From positions 124,001 through 188,000 of the forward strand of contig JACJDG010000003.1 of NCBI GenBank assembly GCA_016432725.1: a DNA stretch of 64,000 nucleotides, given 5' to 3'. Shown here one piece after another: positions 10,273-19,979 of this stretch; within the stretch, counting starts at the first letter, position 1, and each line of letters opens with the position of its first letter. The notes below the pieces were generated by a model, which saw only the letters and a program-made list of their open reading frames with translations, was not told the DNA's origin and did not search any database. A program made the translations under genes and the position numbers. This stretch comes from Streptomyces sp. DHE7-1 (GTDB lineage Bacteria; Actinomycetota; Actinomycetes; Streptomycetales; Streptomycetaceae).

Positions 10273-10644
10273 GCAGTCTCCTTACGGGCGCAACGCTCCG
10301 TGACAGACGGGGCAGCGACACTTCGACGGCCCCGGGTTGCCACGCACACCAACGGGAAACAGTTGGGATGCGCCGGATGGAGACAGGAGCGGCGGCGCTG
10401 GTGCTGGGCACGCAGGCATCGTCCACGACATGCAGGGCAGCCATGTGAACCGGACCGAAACCGCGGGCCATGAGCAGCGGCGCCGGATGCGGTCGCCTGC
10501 GCCAGACAGGGGCTCACAGCCGTCCGGCTGGCCGTTCACGGCAGGCGACGACCTGCTTGCTCTGCTCACCCTCCGCCGTCGCCCTGCGGCATGGAGATCA
10601 CGTCAGGCCGGCGCGGTCGGTGTCCAGGAGTTCCATGAGCTGAC
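10273..10644. other. region with a possible small zinc-knuckle ORF
   Basis: On the minus strand a frame ending at 10282, ten bases before the SDR start, finishes with KCRCPVCHGALRP, a CxCxxC-type knuckle. No start with a good ribosome site is visible, so I do not call a gene. Nothing else is recognisable. Confidence 0.3.
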
Positions 10645-11090
10645 GCCGGTGCAGGCCGGCGATGCTCTCGAGCAGATCGGGGTGGCGGAGCTGCGGACGC
10701 TGCTGGTCGAGCAGCCCGAAGAAGTCCACGAGCCGACCGGTTACTGGGTGACCAACCTCCCCGCCACCACCCCGATCGCCGACCTGGTGCGATGGGCGAA
10801 GATGCGCTGGCGGATCGAGCACGACTACCGCGAACTCAAACACGGCCTGGGCCTGGACCACTTCGAGGGTCGCACCTGGCGGGCTGGCACCATCACGTCA
10901 CCCTCGTCACCGCCGCCCAGGCCTTCCTCACCCTCCGGCGGCTCGACCCAAAAGCCCAGACGCCGGCCTCACCCTCGACCAGGTCCTCGACGTCCTTCAG
11001 GACCTGCTGAAGTGCTGGACCGGCACCTGCACCACCTGCGGCCGACCCCTGCCAACCAGCAGACGAAGAACCTAACGAAGCACTACTAGT
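10645..11090 (+). pseudogene. IS701-like transposase, 3' remnant
   Basis: The C-terminal part of a DDE transposase: PTGYWVTNLPATTPIADLVR, RWRIEHDYRELKHGLGLDHF and EGRTWRG. After one missing base near 10885 it continues in another frame with WHHHVTLVTAAQAFLTLRR. The catalytic N-terminal two thirds are absent, so it is a dead remnant of an IS701-family element. Confidence 0.75.
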
Positions 11091-11190
11091 CCACCGGCGA
11101 AGGCCTCTTCCCTGAGGTGCGGCCGAGCAGGTGTGGCGCCTCAGGGCTTACTGATGAGGGGCCCGGGCCCGCCGGGTGTGGGCCGGCCCG

Positions 11191-11826
11191 TCAGAGGTGG
11201 AGCGGCACGCCCAGCACTGCGCAGGCCGCGCGCGCGACACGCTCGGGTGCGTCCGCGGTGGGCGGGGCCGGCAGCAGCATGTGGCTGAGAGTCAGCCGTA
11301 CGGCGAGGTCGGCCGCCTCCACCCGGCGTTCCTCCGGCACTCCCGGCGCCACCCCGCCCAGCCACTGCGCCAGCAGATGCCAGGCACTGGTGAAGACGGG
11401 TTCGGGTCTGCTCGTCAGGAATGGCAGCAGCGCGTCCGTTCCCCCGCGGGCCGCCTTCAGCACCGCGCCGATGAAGGGGTTGCCGCCCGCCTCGGCCAAG
11501 GCGTGGGCGACGGCGGCGCGCAGGGCGGCGGGGAGCTCGTCGCGGTGCTCGTCCAGTACCACGGCCAGACCCGTCAGGAACTCCTCCGTCTCGTGCAGCA
11601 CCAGCGCCCGCCCGATGCCGGCCCGGTCACCGAACTCCTTGTAGATCGAGGGCCGGGAGACCTCCGCCCGTAGCGCGAGGTCAGCCACCCGCACCCGGTC
11701 CCAGCCGCTCTCAGCGGCCAGCGCGCGAGCCTCGGCGAGCACCCGCTCGCGCATCTGGCTGCGCCAAGCCACCCGGGGCGGATCGGGGCGGGGCCCGGGC
11801 GGGACAGGCGGACGGTGGTTGCGCAC
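11191..11826 (-). CDS. TetR-family regulator of alkane monooxygenase
   Basis: A 211-residue regulator from GTG at 11826 (VRNHRPPVPP). The N-terminal helix-turn-helix is clear (VRVADLALRAEVSRPSIYKE, then FGDRAGIGRALV). The C-terminal ligand domain is helical. It is transcribed divergently from the alkane 1-monooxygenase gene about 210 nt away, the usual arrangement for a local repressor responding to alkane or fatty-acid ligands. An inverted repeat between the two genes is a candidate operator. The frame is open upstream of the GTG, but that part is not TetR-like. Confidence 0.85.
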   Translation of the reverse strand: MRNHRPPVPPGPRPDPPRVAWRSQMRERVLAEARALAAESGWDRVRVADLALRAEVSRPSIYKEFGDRAGIGRALVLHETEEFLTGLAVVLDEHRDELPAALRAAVAHALAEAGGNPFIGAVLKAARGGTDALLPFLTSRPEPVFTSAWHLLAQWLGGVAPGVPEERRVEAADLAVRLTLSHMLLPAPPTADAPERVARAACAVLGVPLHL

Positions 11827-11917
11827 ACCGGCAGTGTGCCACCACCCGCGGCCGGCGCGACCCTCCGCCCAGCCCGGAAGCCAGCGACTACCAGGATATG
11901 ACACTCCATCAGATAAT

Positions 11918-11939
11918 TGACACAGCGCCCCCTTTGTCA
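11918..11939. promoter_or_regulatory. candidate TetR operator
   Basis: TGACA-N12-TGTCA inverted repeat in the tetR/alkB intergenic region, with a TTGACA that could also act as a -35 element towards alkB. The 22-nt length fits a TetR site. This is inference only. Confidence 0.4.
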
Positions 11940-11978
11940 GCGCTCTCCTGCCATGGCACTGTCACTCCACCCCCGCAG

Positions 11979-12019
11979 GTGCGCTTCCCCTGGCCCCGAC
12001 GGGGGCGAGGGAAGCGCAC
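11979..12019 (+). promoter_or_regulatory. long leader hairpin upstream of alkB
   Basis: A perfect 11-bp stem (GTGCGCTTCCC at 11979-11989 with its complement at 12009-12019) encloses a second GCCCC/GGGGC pairing. It ends about 10 nt before the ribosome-binding site AAGGAG and 20 nt before the alkB ATG. In the transcript it would be a very stable structure in the 5' leader, acting as a terminator/attenuator, an mRNA stabiliser or a binding site. Confidence 0.6.
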
Positions 12020-12039
12020 GTCCTCGTCAAGGAGTCCTC

Positions 12040-13179
12040 ATGAAGCCAGCGCCTGATCATCCGCACGCCTGGCGGGATCCCAAGCGCCCCTGTGGCTGCT
12101 CGCCCTCGCCGTACCGACCCTGCCCTTCCAGGCGGGCGGCCTCGTCACCCTCACCGACCTGCACGTGTTCTGGTGGTGGGGCCCGTTCTTCGCCTTCGTC
12201 CTCGTCCCGCTCGCCGACTGGCTGAGCGGCGCGGACGGCACCAACCCCCGGACGAGGCCGTGCCGCTCCTGGAGGCCGACCGCTACTACCGCTGGTGCAC
12301 CTACTTGTATCTGCCGCTCCAGTTCGGCGCTCTGGTCTGGGCCTGCGGCCGGTGGGCGGACGGCGGGCTGCCGGTCGCCGACAGTCTCGGCCTCGCAGTG
12401 ACGACGGGAGTCGTGGCAGGCGTCGCCATAAACACCGCCCACGAACTCGGTCACAAGCGAGAGCAGCTGGAGCGACGCCTGAGCCGTGCAGCGCTGGCGC
12501 AGACCTGGTACGGGCACTTCTACGTCGAACACAACCACGGCCACCACGTGCGGGTCGCCACGCCGGAGGACCCGGCGAGCAGCCGCATGGGGGAGAGCTT
12601 CTGGCGGTTCCTGCCGCGCACGGTGTGGGGCAGTCTGCGCTCGGCCTGGGAACTGGAACGGCGCCGACTGACCCGGCGGAACCGCGCGGTGCTCGGCCCG
12701 CACAACGAGATCCTTACTGCGTGGGCGCTCTCGGCCGCGCTGTTCACGGCCCTCACCGCCGTGTTCGGGCTGCGTGTCCTGCCCTTCCTGCTGCTCCAGG
12801 CGGTGCTCGGCTTCTGCTTGCTGGAAACGGTCAACTACCTGGAGCATTACGGTCTGCTGCGGCAGCGGCGGCCGGACGGGCGCTACGAGCGGGTGGCTCC
12901 CCGCCACAGCTGGAACAGCGACAACACGGTCAGCAACGTCTTCCTCTTCCAGCTGCAGCGGCACTCCGACCATCACGCCAACCCGCTGCGCCGCTACCAG
13001 ACCCTGCGCCACTTCGACGAGTCGCCCCAACTCCCTCGGGCTACGCCACCATGATCGTGCTCGCCTGGTTCCCGCCGCTGTGGCGCGCGGTCATGGACCA
13101 CCGGCTGCTGGCCCACTACGACGGTGACCTCACGCGGGCCAACCTCCATCCGCCCCTGCGGCGCCGGGTGACCGCCTGA
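12040..13179 (+). CDS. alkB: alkane 1-monooxygenase (AlkB), three apparent frameshifts
   Basis: An integral-membrane non-haem di-iron hydroxylase that oxidises n-alkanes to 1-alkanols. All histidine boxes are present: HELGHK, EHNHGHH, the NYLEHYGL motif and QRHSDHH. The start MKPAPDHPHAW follows AAGGAG. The frame is broken at the C-runs 12086-12091, 12245-12249 and 13033-13035. One added C at each restores a continuous protein of about 380 residues from MKPAPD to PLRRRVTA. Hydrophobic segments include DLHVFWWWGPFFAFVLVPLA. No rubredoxin or rubredoxin reductase gene is adjacent, so electron partners must be encoded elsewhere. It is controlled probably by the divergent TetR protein. Confidence 0.88.
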
Positions 13180-13806
13180 CGCAGCACGGGCCGACACAAG
13201 GTGAGCGCCGATCTGCGGCGGGCTCGGCTACTCGGTGCCCTCAGCACCTCCCTTGCGAGCGTTGGACCGCGCACCGCGCGGTTCGACGCTTCAGCGGGCA
13301 GTGCTCGACTCCCCCGGACCGCAGTGGCGGCTTCTCGATACCGAGCTCGGCAAGGGCGCCCTGCGGCGGCCGCAGATACGCTCAGGGCGTCCACGTCGAG
13401 CAACACGGTCGGCTCATGGAGATCCTCGTCAAGAAGAGCCTCGCCGCTCTGGAGGTGAAACGACCCTATGGGCTATGAAGACCCCCTTCGCGAGCATGTG
13501 TTGATGGCGAGCCGGGGTGTGCCGCTTCCCGGCGTGCAGGGGCAGGTGATCTGCCTCGCGCTCGTCGCACTGCCAGTCACTCAACTTCCATGAGAGACCG
13601 CTCCTCGGAGGAGACATCACGCGCAACGGGACGCGCCGGAGGAACCCCTGCCTGCTCGGGGGCTCTGCCAACGGGAGGATTGGCTTCCAGATCCGGTGGC
13701 GGGCATGCCGCGCCGAAAGTGAGGCAGATCACCCACAGGGCGGCGCATCCCTCGATGTAGCTCCTGAGTCAGTTGATCGATTCGATCGATCTTGAAGGGA
13801 GTCAAT
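13180..13806. other. region without a supported gene
   Basis: About 0.6 kb. A frame ending at 13478 (+) contains MEILVKKSLAALEVKRPYGL, which looks like the end of a real protein, but it cannot be extended upstream into anything recognisable. It is probably a gene scar. Confidence 0.35.
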
Positions 13807-14585
13807 GTGGCTGATCGCAACCTTTTGGGGTGGTGGCCCTCTCTGTGACGGCGGCGCTGACACTTACTGCGTGTGGCGAGGACACGGAGGCTGACACCAA
13901 TGCTGTGGCTGCCTCCGCAACCGCATCGGTTGCACCCACGACGCGGCTTGAGCAATTGGCTCCGGCAGAGATCGCCGTGAAGTCCCGGCTGGCGATGATG
14001 AAACTGAAGTCCTTCAGGATCAAAGGCACCGCGGCCGTCGGGGCAAGGAGATGACCCTCGACCTACGGGTCGCCGGGAAGGGAAACTGCCTGGGCACCTT
14101 CGGCGTCGAAGGCGGCACTGGCCAAATCCGCTGGTATGGCGGCTACACGTATATGACGGGTAACAGTAAGTGGTGGCATGCGTTCGTCGGTGAGGAAGAA
14201 GGCGTGACCCTCAGCAGGTGGACGCTTTCGTCAGGTGGCTAAATGGGCGCTGGCTCAAGAAGCCGGCCAGATCGACGGGCGCGGACAAGGCGTTCCCCTT
14301 CTGCGACACCGCAGCGTTGTTCCAGAAGGGCACGTCAGGCACCCGCCTCACAAGAAGCGCTGATATCGAGGTCAACAGCACGCGCGGCATCACCCTCGCG
14401 GGGAGAGACGGTGCCACGACACGCACCCTCGTGGTGGCGGCCGAGGGGAGCCCTACTACTTGCGAGAGTCCATCGAGGGTGGTGAAGTGCCACAACTATT
14501 CGAGTACTCGGGCTTCAACAAGCCGGTGCCCTTGGGGCCGCCGCCCATCGTGAACACCATCGACGCGACTCAGCTGCAAGGATGA
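13807..14585 (+). CDS. lipoprotein (LppX-like fold possible), four apparent frameshifts
   Basis: GTG at 13807 follows AAGGGAG. The N terminus is a lipoprotein signal (VVALSVTAALTL, lipobox LTAC) followed by a Ser/Thr/Ala linker. The mature domain (KLKSFRIKGTAAV, MTLDLRVAGKGNCLGTFGVE, GYTYMTGNSKWWHAFVG, VVAAEGEPYYLRES, ending VNTIDATQLQ) resembles the secreted LppX/LprG-type or 'SKSFRIKGT' lipoproteins common in Streptomyces. One G must be added in each of four G-runs (13827-13830, 14040-14043, 14217-14218, 14445-14448) to give a single protein of about 260 residues. It is likely membrane-anchored, with unknown cargo. Confidence 0.75.
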
Positions 14586-15026
14586 CATCGGCTGCACCCG
14601 GCGCCGTCGCCCCCGCCGTCAGCCGGCAGGCACGCTGAGATCGCGGCCAGCGCCTCGGCGAGATTGGCACACGGCACCACACCGCCGCGGTGTCCGCGAG
14701 CCGCCGTTTCCAGGCCCGGCGGGCTGCCCTCCCGAGTGACGGACGTGGCTCGCGATCCCTGACGTCGCATGTCAGGCCTTGAGTCGGCTCACTCTCGACG
14801 GACGAGAGACAGTGAGACGACATGCCAGCTTGGCAAGTTACTCACGAAGGAGCCTACTCATCAGGCCCTCGAACGCCTCCTACCAACAGGCAAGGTCTAC
14901 GCTGCTACCTACGGCCACCGCATGATCGCTTGTCTTCACACACCGATGATCAACGGTGGCCGCACCCGTCTCTACCCGCGTCACGTCGCGCAGCGTCTGC
15001 CTGCCGTCCTGTGTATCGGAGGGCTT
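14586..15026. other. intergenic region
   Basis: No gene supported. The frame of the next gene is open for about 250 nt upstream of its proposed start, but that segment does not look like protein. Confidence 0.4.
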
Positions 15027-15431
15027 GTGCAACGTGGCGAAGTCTGGTGGGTCCAGTTCGACGAGCGGAGGTTGGTCGTACTGCTGTCAGGAGACGACGC
15101 GTCCGGGTTCCAGGCGATGCAGGTCGTCGCTCCGGCGGGCTACGACATCAGCGGTCTGGGCGTCGAGGTGACGGTCGGGACCGGTGAAGGGCTGCCGCTC
15201 GAGGGCGTGCTGCGGCTCGCGTTCCCGCGTCCAGGCTTAACCCCGTGCACGTGGCTGACCACCGTGTCCCGGGACGACCTGATAGAGCGGGCGGCCGTCC
15301 TGTCCTTCAGGAAGCTCAGCGAGATCGACGATGCCCTCCGACTCGCCGAACAAGCCCAGGAGCGGACCCCGGCAACGACCGCGAAGCTCAGCGAGATAAG
15401 GGACGCCCTCCGTCGCGGTGAACTCGGGTAG
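15027..15431 (+). CDS. MazF/PemK-like protein
   Basis: GTG at 15027 follows GGAGGG and gives VQRGEVWWVQFDERRLVVLL, the start typical of the SH3-like MazF/PemK endoribonuclease fold (RGEVWW, then a VVLLS strand). Later features include GVLRLAFPRPG and the PCTWLTTVSRDDLIER strand-helix, matching the conserved end of that fold. The C-terminal tail contains an imperfect repeat (KLSEIDDALRLAEQ, then KLSEIRDALRRGEL). No antitoxin gene is visible upstream, so it may be an orphan toxin-like protein or a domesticated relative. Length about 134 residues. Confidence 0.6.
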   Translation: MQRGEVWWVQFDERRLVVLLSGDDASGFQAMQVVAPAGYDISGLGVEVTVGTGEGLPLEGVLRLAFPRPGLTPCTWLTTVSRDDLIERAAVLSFRKLSEIDDALRLAEQAQERTPATTAKLSEIRDALRRGELG

Positions 15432-15818
15432 ACGGAGAAGGAGCCGACGCCCGCGACAGCATGGCCACCTGGGCCTAGATGATCCACGCTGAACACCTGG
15501 TGCCTCGACACCCCTCACCATCGAGATCACGCTCTACGGCTGGAGTACTAAGCAGACCCGGCGCTCCGTGAGGGCCTACCCGGCCACCTCCGCGCCGCCC
15601 CCACCGCCCCCACCGCCCTAGCGAGCTTTCCGGTGAGCGGCTGGGCCTGCAGCGGCTGCGCTCACACGGGCATGGCCGAGACGACGGTTACAGTTGTTGG
15701 CGCGAGCGTCGGGGACAAGGCAGACGATACGGCGGACACCCCAGCCGGCGTGGTCCGCGCAGCGTCTGCAAGAGCGGTCCCCAAATTCATCTGGACGAGG
15801 GGCGCAGTGGCGGGTCTC
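15432..15818. other. intergenic region
   Basis: No gene supported. It contains a CCCCCACCG-type simple repeat near 15597-15618. Confidence 0.35.
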
Positions 15819-15935
15819 CTACTGTCCTCGGCGACGGCGCCAGAAGTCCCGCGCGCTCGCCGATTGAGCCCACATGGTGAATCCCGCTGCGGCGGCGACA
15901 GCGATAATCGGGAGTACACCAAGCACGCCGTTCAT
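15819..15935 (-). CDS. 38-residue membrane peptide
   Basis: A short frame with a strong ribosome site (GGGAGGGG, six bases before ATG). The product is MNGVLGVLPIIAVAAAAGFT, continuing MWAQSASARDFWRRRRGQ. It has one transmembrane helix followed by a basic tail on the cytoplasmic side. It looks like a genuine small membrane protein; function unknown. Confidence 0.5.
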   Translation of the reverse strand: MNGVLGVLPIIAVAAAAGFTMWAQSASARDFWRRRRGQ

Positions 15936-16212
15936 GTCGATCCCCTCCCTCTCCTTCAGGGCTCATCCCACATCGAGTGTGGGCTCCGGTCGCCGTGAAG
16001 TTCAGCCTGCCCCGCCGCTCACGGCTAAAGCGTGCACGGCGCGTCAGGCGGAAGCTCGTCGCGGGCTATCCGGCCTGTGGCTCCGGCCTCTCCCCCACTG
16101 CGGCACCGCCCAACAACTGCCCGCGTCGGCCCTGGGCGATCTCGGACGGTCCTAGGACCTGTCCAGCCGATCTCGCTGGTCACGTGGTCCGGGCACCGGG
16201 CATGATGCTGGA

Positions 16213-16646
16213 GTGGATGAGTGGGCAGATTTCTTCGTCGCGCCTGATGACGAGTCGGCGGCTGCGGTCAAGGGCGTCAGCCCCGCCCAGCGTTCAAGAC
16301 CGTTCCGGTGGGCATCTACGATCCTGCGGACGCCGCAGTCGAGTGGGAGAGCCTATTCACCGGAGACAGTCCGCAAGAGCTCATGCGGGCCGGCGAACCG
16401 CACGTACTAACTAAGATCACCAACGATGGCTACTACGTCTTCGTGATTTCGGAGCGGCTCCAGGCCCTGCTCGCGACTGAGGATCCGCTGCGACTCGAAG
16501 GTGTAGCTCGTAGGTGGTCGCACCTGCGGCAGGCTGATGGGGAGTTCGTCGAGGAAGGTGACGCTGTCAGCCACCTTGCTGAGCTGGCATCTCTGGCCCG
16601 CACTGCCACTGGCCAGGGAGCCCGGCTCTACTGCTCCGTGCGGTAG
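16213..16646 (+). CDS. hypothetical protein, one apparent frameshift
   Basis: It starts MDEWADFFVAPDDESAAAVK and, after restoring one G at about 16293 (CGTTC to CGGTTC), continues FKTVPVGIYDPADAAVEWES and runs to GARLYCSVR, about 145 residues. No signal or membrane segment. The pattern (acidic, helical, with a central domain FVISERLQALLATEDP) matches a Streptomyces-specific family of unknown function that often lies near toxins or mobile DNA. A role as an immunity-like protein is only a guess. Confidence 0.6.
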
Positions 16647-16651
16647 CGGTC

Positions 16652-17218
16652 TGGGATGCACCACAGCCCGATCGAGGCGAGGGTGATCGTGCCGTGAAAG
16701 ACGTATACGCGTTTGTAGTAACGCGTGGCAACGGCTCGGGACTGCTTGAGCCGATTGCTCGTCCGCTCGACTTCGTCGCGCCCCTCGTACGTCTCAGGTC
16801 AGACCGCCCTGGGAGCGGCCGAGTCCCTCGTCGGGCAGTACTGCTGAGGTGACCTCCACTTCGGGATCCGTGGTGCTCTGCGCGGCGCCCCGGCTGCGTG
16901 CTGGTGGGCCCGGCACGACGTGGAGTCCACGCTCACCTTGCTCCAGGCGATCGACCCCTCGGCGTCGGCCTCCGCGAGGACGACTTGGAGGATCCGGTCC
17001 TCGGTGCCGTCTGCGGACCACCGGCGACGGCGCTCATGAACGATCTTCCAGCTCCCGAACCGCCGGGCAACCCTCCAACGGATGCCGGTGCGGACCCCGA
17101 ACAGGATCCCGTTGATCACCGCCCTATAGTCCCGCCATCTCCCGCCCCGACGACCGGAATTCGGCAGGTACGGCGCGATCCGCGCCCACTCGTCGCCTGT
17201 CAGATGACCCCGCCCCAC
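16652..17218 (-). pseudogene. IS5-family transposase with internal deletion
   Basis: The N-terminal part (GRGHLTGDEWARIAPYLPNS, then YRAVINGILFGVRTGIRWR) is an IS5/IS1648-type domain starting with GTG at 17218. It runs to LGRSQGGLT at 16799. Directly after comes only the C-terminal tail, in another frame (RDEVERTSNRLKQSRAVATR, then FHGTITLASIGLW). The catalytic middle is missing, so the element is dead. It is unrelated to the two IS5-type elements at 1405 and 8239. Confidence 0.75.
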
Positions 17219-17324
17219 GACCGAAACGATGTCACCCGAATCGGGCGGTCACATGATCCGCCGGACAGAACCTACGGGCGGTCCCGGAACGGCCGGCCTG
17301 ATGAGCTGATGGCATGATCCCAGC

Positions 17325-17978
17325 GTGACCACCGAACGTACGCCCTCAGGTTCCTCGAAATATGTCCTCTTTGATGTCGACGGAACGTTGATCGACGCTG
17401 TCGCCAACCAGCGTCGCGTCTGGGAAATGTGGGCGGAGCGCTACGGACTCGACCCTGCCGCGGTCTATCAAGTGGCGCTGAGGACGCGTCCCATCGAGAC
17501 CTTCGCGGCGGTAGCCCCGAAGCGGGACCCGCGCGAGTGCCTGGCCGCGCTGCATGAGCTGGAGGATGAGGATGTCCGGTCCGGCGTGTATGCCGCTTTC
17601 GACGGTGCATCAGAGTTGCTGTCCGGCCTTCCCTCGGGCTGTTGGGCGCTGGTGACCTCGAACTACGCGCACCGGGTGCGCGGACGGTTCGCCCGGACCG
17701 GGCTGCCGGTTCCGGGCGTGCTCGTTGACGCCGCCACAGTCGCGGAAGGCAAGCCATCACCGGTTCCCTACCTGCTGGCCGCCGAACGACTCGGCGCCAA
17801 ACCGGAGGATTGTCTCGTCATCGAGGACGCACCGTCAGGAGTCGAGTCCGGGCTGCGGGCCGGCATGACGGTATGGGGCGTCAACACCGCGGCGCCCGTA
17901 GACGGCGTACACCGCCACTTCGCCAGCCTGCGCGAGGCAGTACCCGACATCCTCGCTTTCACAACTGGCTCGCGCTGA
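17325..17978 (+). CDS. HAD-superfamily hydrolase (subfamily IA)
   Basis: A 217-residue phosphatase of the beta-phosphoglucomutase-like branch. Motif I is LFDVDGTLID, motif II VTSNY, motif III the Lys of GKPSP, and motif IV VIEDAPSGVESGLRAGM. The helical cap lies between residues 20 and 90. GTG start 17325 precedes VTTERTPSGSSKYVLFDVDG. It acts in the cytoplasm on a small phosphorylated metabolite of unknown identity. No operon partner; IS remnants lie on both sides. Confidence 0.88.
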   Translation: MTTERTPSGSSKYVLFDVDGTLIDAVANQRRVWEMWAERYGLDPAAVYQVALRTRPIETFAAVAPKRDPRECLAALHELEDEDVRSGVYAAFDGASELLSGLPSGCWALVTSNYAHRVRGRFARTGLPVPGVLVDAATVAEGKPSPVPYLLAAERLGAKPEDCLVIEDAPSGVESGLRAGMTVWGVNTAAPVDGVHRHFASLREAVPDILAFTTGSR

Positions 17979-18456
17979 GACTCGACACCCCGAGCGTCCT
18001 GCTCGTCGGGGCCCGCCGGTCACGGTCACACTCACACTCACACTGAAACGATCTCGACGTGGCTGGTGAGATCACGGCGTCGGAGTCGTCATGGCAGTGC
18101 CGTTCGCCGCTGTTCGGAATCTCGATATCCACGCCCGCCTGCAACATTGGCGGACTCGGCCCGCTGCTCGCACTCCAGCCTCGCCGACGCCCGCCAGGGC
18201 AGTGTGCTGATCGTGGACGGCGCCCTGGTGCCCACTCGTGACCACGCAATTGCCGAGCAGTCCCGCGGAACTCCCCCCTTGACTGGATCCCGTTCACCAA
18301 GGGGCCAGGGCTACACCAAACGTTGCGGTGTCCGGTCCCAACTCTGCCTCACAGGCCAGGATTTGCTCGTGTCCGCCAAGGCATGACCCGCCCGTGTCGG
18401 GCAATCAGAAGGAAACCAAAAGGAGAGAAAAGAACCTCATCGCAACAGGTTGGGAG
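17979..18456. other. region with a transposase scrap and a TCACAC repeat
   Basis: The hexamer TCACAC is repeated near 18021-18045. At about 18190-18260 (+) a frame reads QGSVLIVDGALVPTRDHAIA, which matches the DDE motif region of IS5-type transposases; nothing else of that element is left. No intact gene. Confidence 0.45.
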
Positions 18457-18462
18457 ATGTCG

Positions 18463-18732
18463 ATGTCGTCCTACAGCACAGGTACGCACAAGACGAGCCA
18501 GACGAGCGGACTGGCGATCGCGGGACTGGTCTGCGGCATCCTCGGTCTGTTCATCCTGCCCATCATCCTGGGGCCGCTGGCCGTCGTCTTCGGGGCCGTG
18601 GCACTGCACCGGACGGGCTCCGTGATGGCGAAGTGGGACATCGGGCTCGGGGTGCTCGACATCCTTCTCATGGTCGTGATGTTCGTCGTCGCCGCCAACA
18701 ACGGCGGCAGCATGACCTGGCACATCGGCTGA
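18463..18732 (+). CDS. DUF4190-like membrane protein
   Basis: An 89-residue protein with a short polar N terminus (MSSYSTGTHKTSQTS) and two transmembrane helices (GLAIAGLVCGILGLFILPII, then IGLGVLDILLMVVMFVVAA). GLVCGILGLF followed by a second hydrophobic block is the DUF4190 pattern. GGGAG six bases upstream favours this ATG over the one at 18457. Role unknown; it stands alone. Confidence 0.7.
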   Translation: MSSYSTGTHKTSQTSGLAIAGLVCGILGLFILPIILGPLAVVFGAVALHRTGSVMAKWDIGLGVLDILLMVVMFVVAANNGGSMTWHIG

Positions 18733-19205
18733 CCCTGACGCCCTGGCGGCCAAACGGACAATGTGCGCCGCCAGGGCATCCACGCACCTGCGCCGCGTCT
18801 CGGTTCGCCGCCGGGGAGCGGCGTCGGCACGAGGTGGACGGGCCTTGCGCGACGTTGATGCTGTCGCGGGGCATGCTTGTAGCGGAGCGCGCCTCCCGCC
18901 GGCCCGTCGCCCGCTCAAGGTCACCTCGGTCCCCTGCAGTCGGCACGTCCAAGGCGAGGAAAGGCGTCGATGTCGCCGTCGCCGGTGTCGATCCTGTGGC
19001 AGGCCCCTCAATCACGCTTCCCTCCCGCCCTGCTACTGCACCGAGCTTGCCTCCGGACCCGGTGAGACCTCCCTCCGGATCATGAACAACTAGGGGCATG
19101 CCCCTGTGTCTTTGGTCAAGGGCAGCAGGGCCGCGTCTGAGCTTTGCCTTTCCGGTCGTATGCCGGGCCGGGGCGCCGGGGCGGGAAGGCCGGCTTCATG
19201 GCGGC
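18733..19205. other. intergenic region
   Basis: Nothing recognisable lies between the small membrane protein and the kdp terminator; open frames here are low-complexity Arg/Ala. Confidence 0.4.
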
Positions 19206-19247
19206 GGGAGCCGGCGGTCCGGGACATCTCCCGGGTCGCCGGCTCCC
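19206..19247 (-). terminator. kdp operon terminator
   Basis: An 11-bp perfect stem (GGGAGCCGGCG at 19206-19216 with its complement at 19237-19247) encloses a second 6-bp stem (CCGGGA/TCCCGG). It lies about 20 nt downstream of the kdpC stop codon. It is strong and has no T-tract. Confidence 0.75.
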
Positions 19248-19267
19248 ATTCGGGTCGCACAACACCA

Positions 19268-19974
19268 TCACTGCTTCGCTGTGAGGGCCTTGAGCGCGAT
19301 GTTGAGTTCCAGGACGTTCACGCGAGGCTCACCGATGAAGCCGAGGGTGCGAGACTGCGTGTGGTCCTCGACCAGCTTCTCGACCCGCTCGACGGGCAGG
19401 CCGTTCCTCGCGGCGACCCGGTGGACCTGGAGTTCGGCGTAGGCCGGGGAGACGGCCGGGTCCAGGCCGGAGCCGGAGGAGGTGATGGCGTCGGCGGGGA
19501 CGGCGGACGGCTTGACCGTGTAGCCGGCGACCGAGTTGTCCTTGACGACGGCGGTTTTGGCGGCGAGCACCTGGGCGCAGAGCGTGCCGTCCGCGGGCTG
19601 GGCCGGGCACGTGCCCCTGACCGCGCCGCTGTCGGCGGCGAGGTTGGTGGCGCCCGAGAGGATCAGCTTGTACTGGGTGTTGATGCTGTTGCTGCCGAGG
19701 CCGTTGGCGGGGCGGCCCTGGAACCACTTCAGGTCCGGGTCCGGGGTCTCCTGGCCCTTCTTCAGCGGCAGGCTGTACTGCTGCCCGATCAGGGACGAGC
19801 CGACGACCTTGCCGTCCGCCTTGATCTCGGAACCGTTCGCCTTGTCGCGGAACAGCCCCTGGGCGATGCCGGTGACGGCCAGCGGGTAAAGGACGCCGGT
19901 GACCAGGGTCAGCACGAGGAGGGCGCGCAGGCCCGCCCGAGCAACCGGGCGGTGTTCGTTGCGGAGTTGTTCAT
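19268..19974 (-). CDS. kdpC: K+-transporting ATPase subunit C, one apparent frameshift
   Basis: The small subunit of the Kdp high-affinity K+ pump. ATG at 19974 gives MNNSATNTARLLG. One G missing at about 19936-19938 breaks the frame before LRALLVLTLVTGVLYPLAVT, the single N-terminal membrane helix. The rest is complete (QQYSLPLKKGQETPDPDLKW, FQGRPANGLGSN, DAITSSGSGLDPAVSPAYAE, then ERVEKLVEDHT). It stabilises the KdpA-KdpB complex and promotes ATP binding. It starts five bases after kdpB ends and is the last gene of the operon. Confidence 0.93.
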
Positions 19975-19979
19975 GGCCT

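Noticed and set aside
15597..15620. CRISPR-like or regulatory repeat
   Set aside because: It is a short C-rich simple repeat without spacers or symmetry; no CRISPR array is present anywhere in the window.
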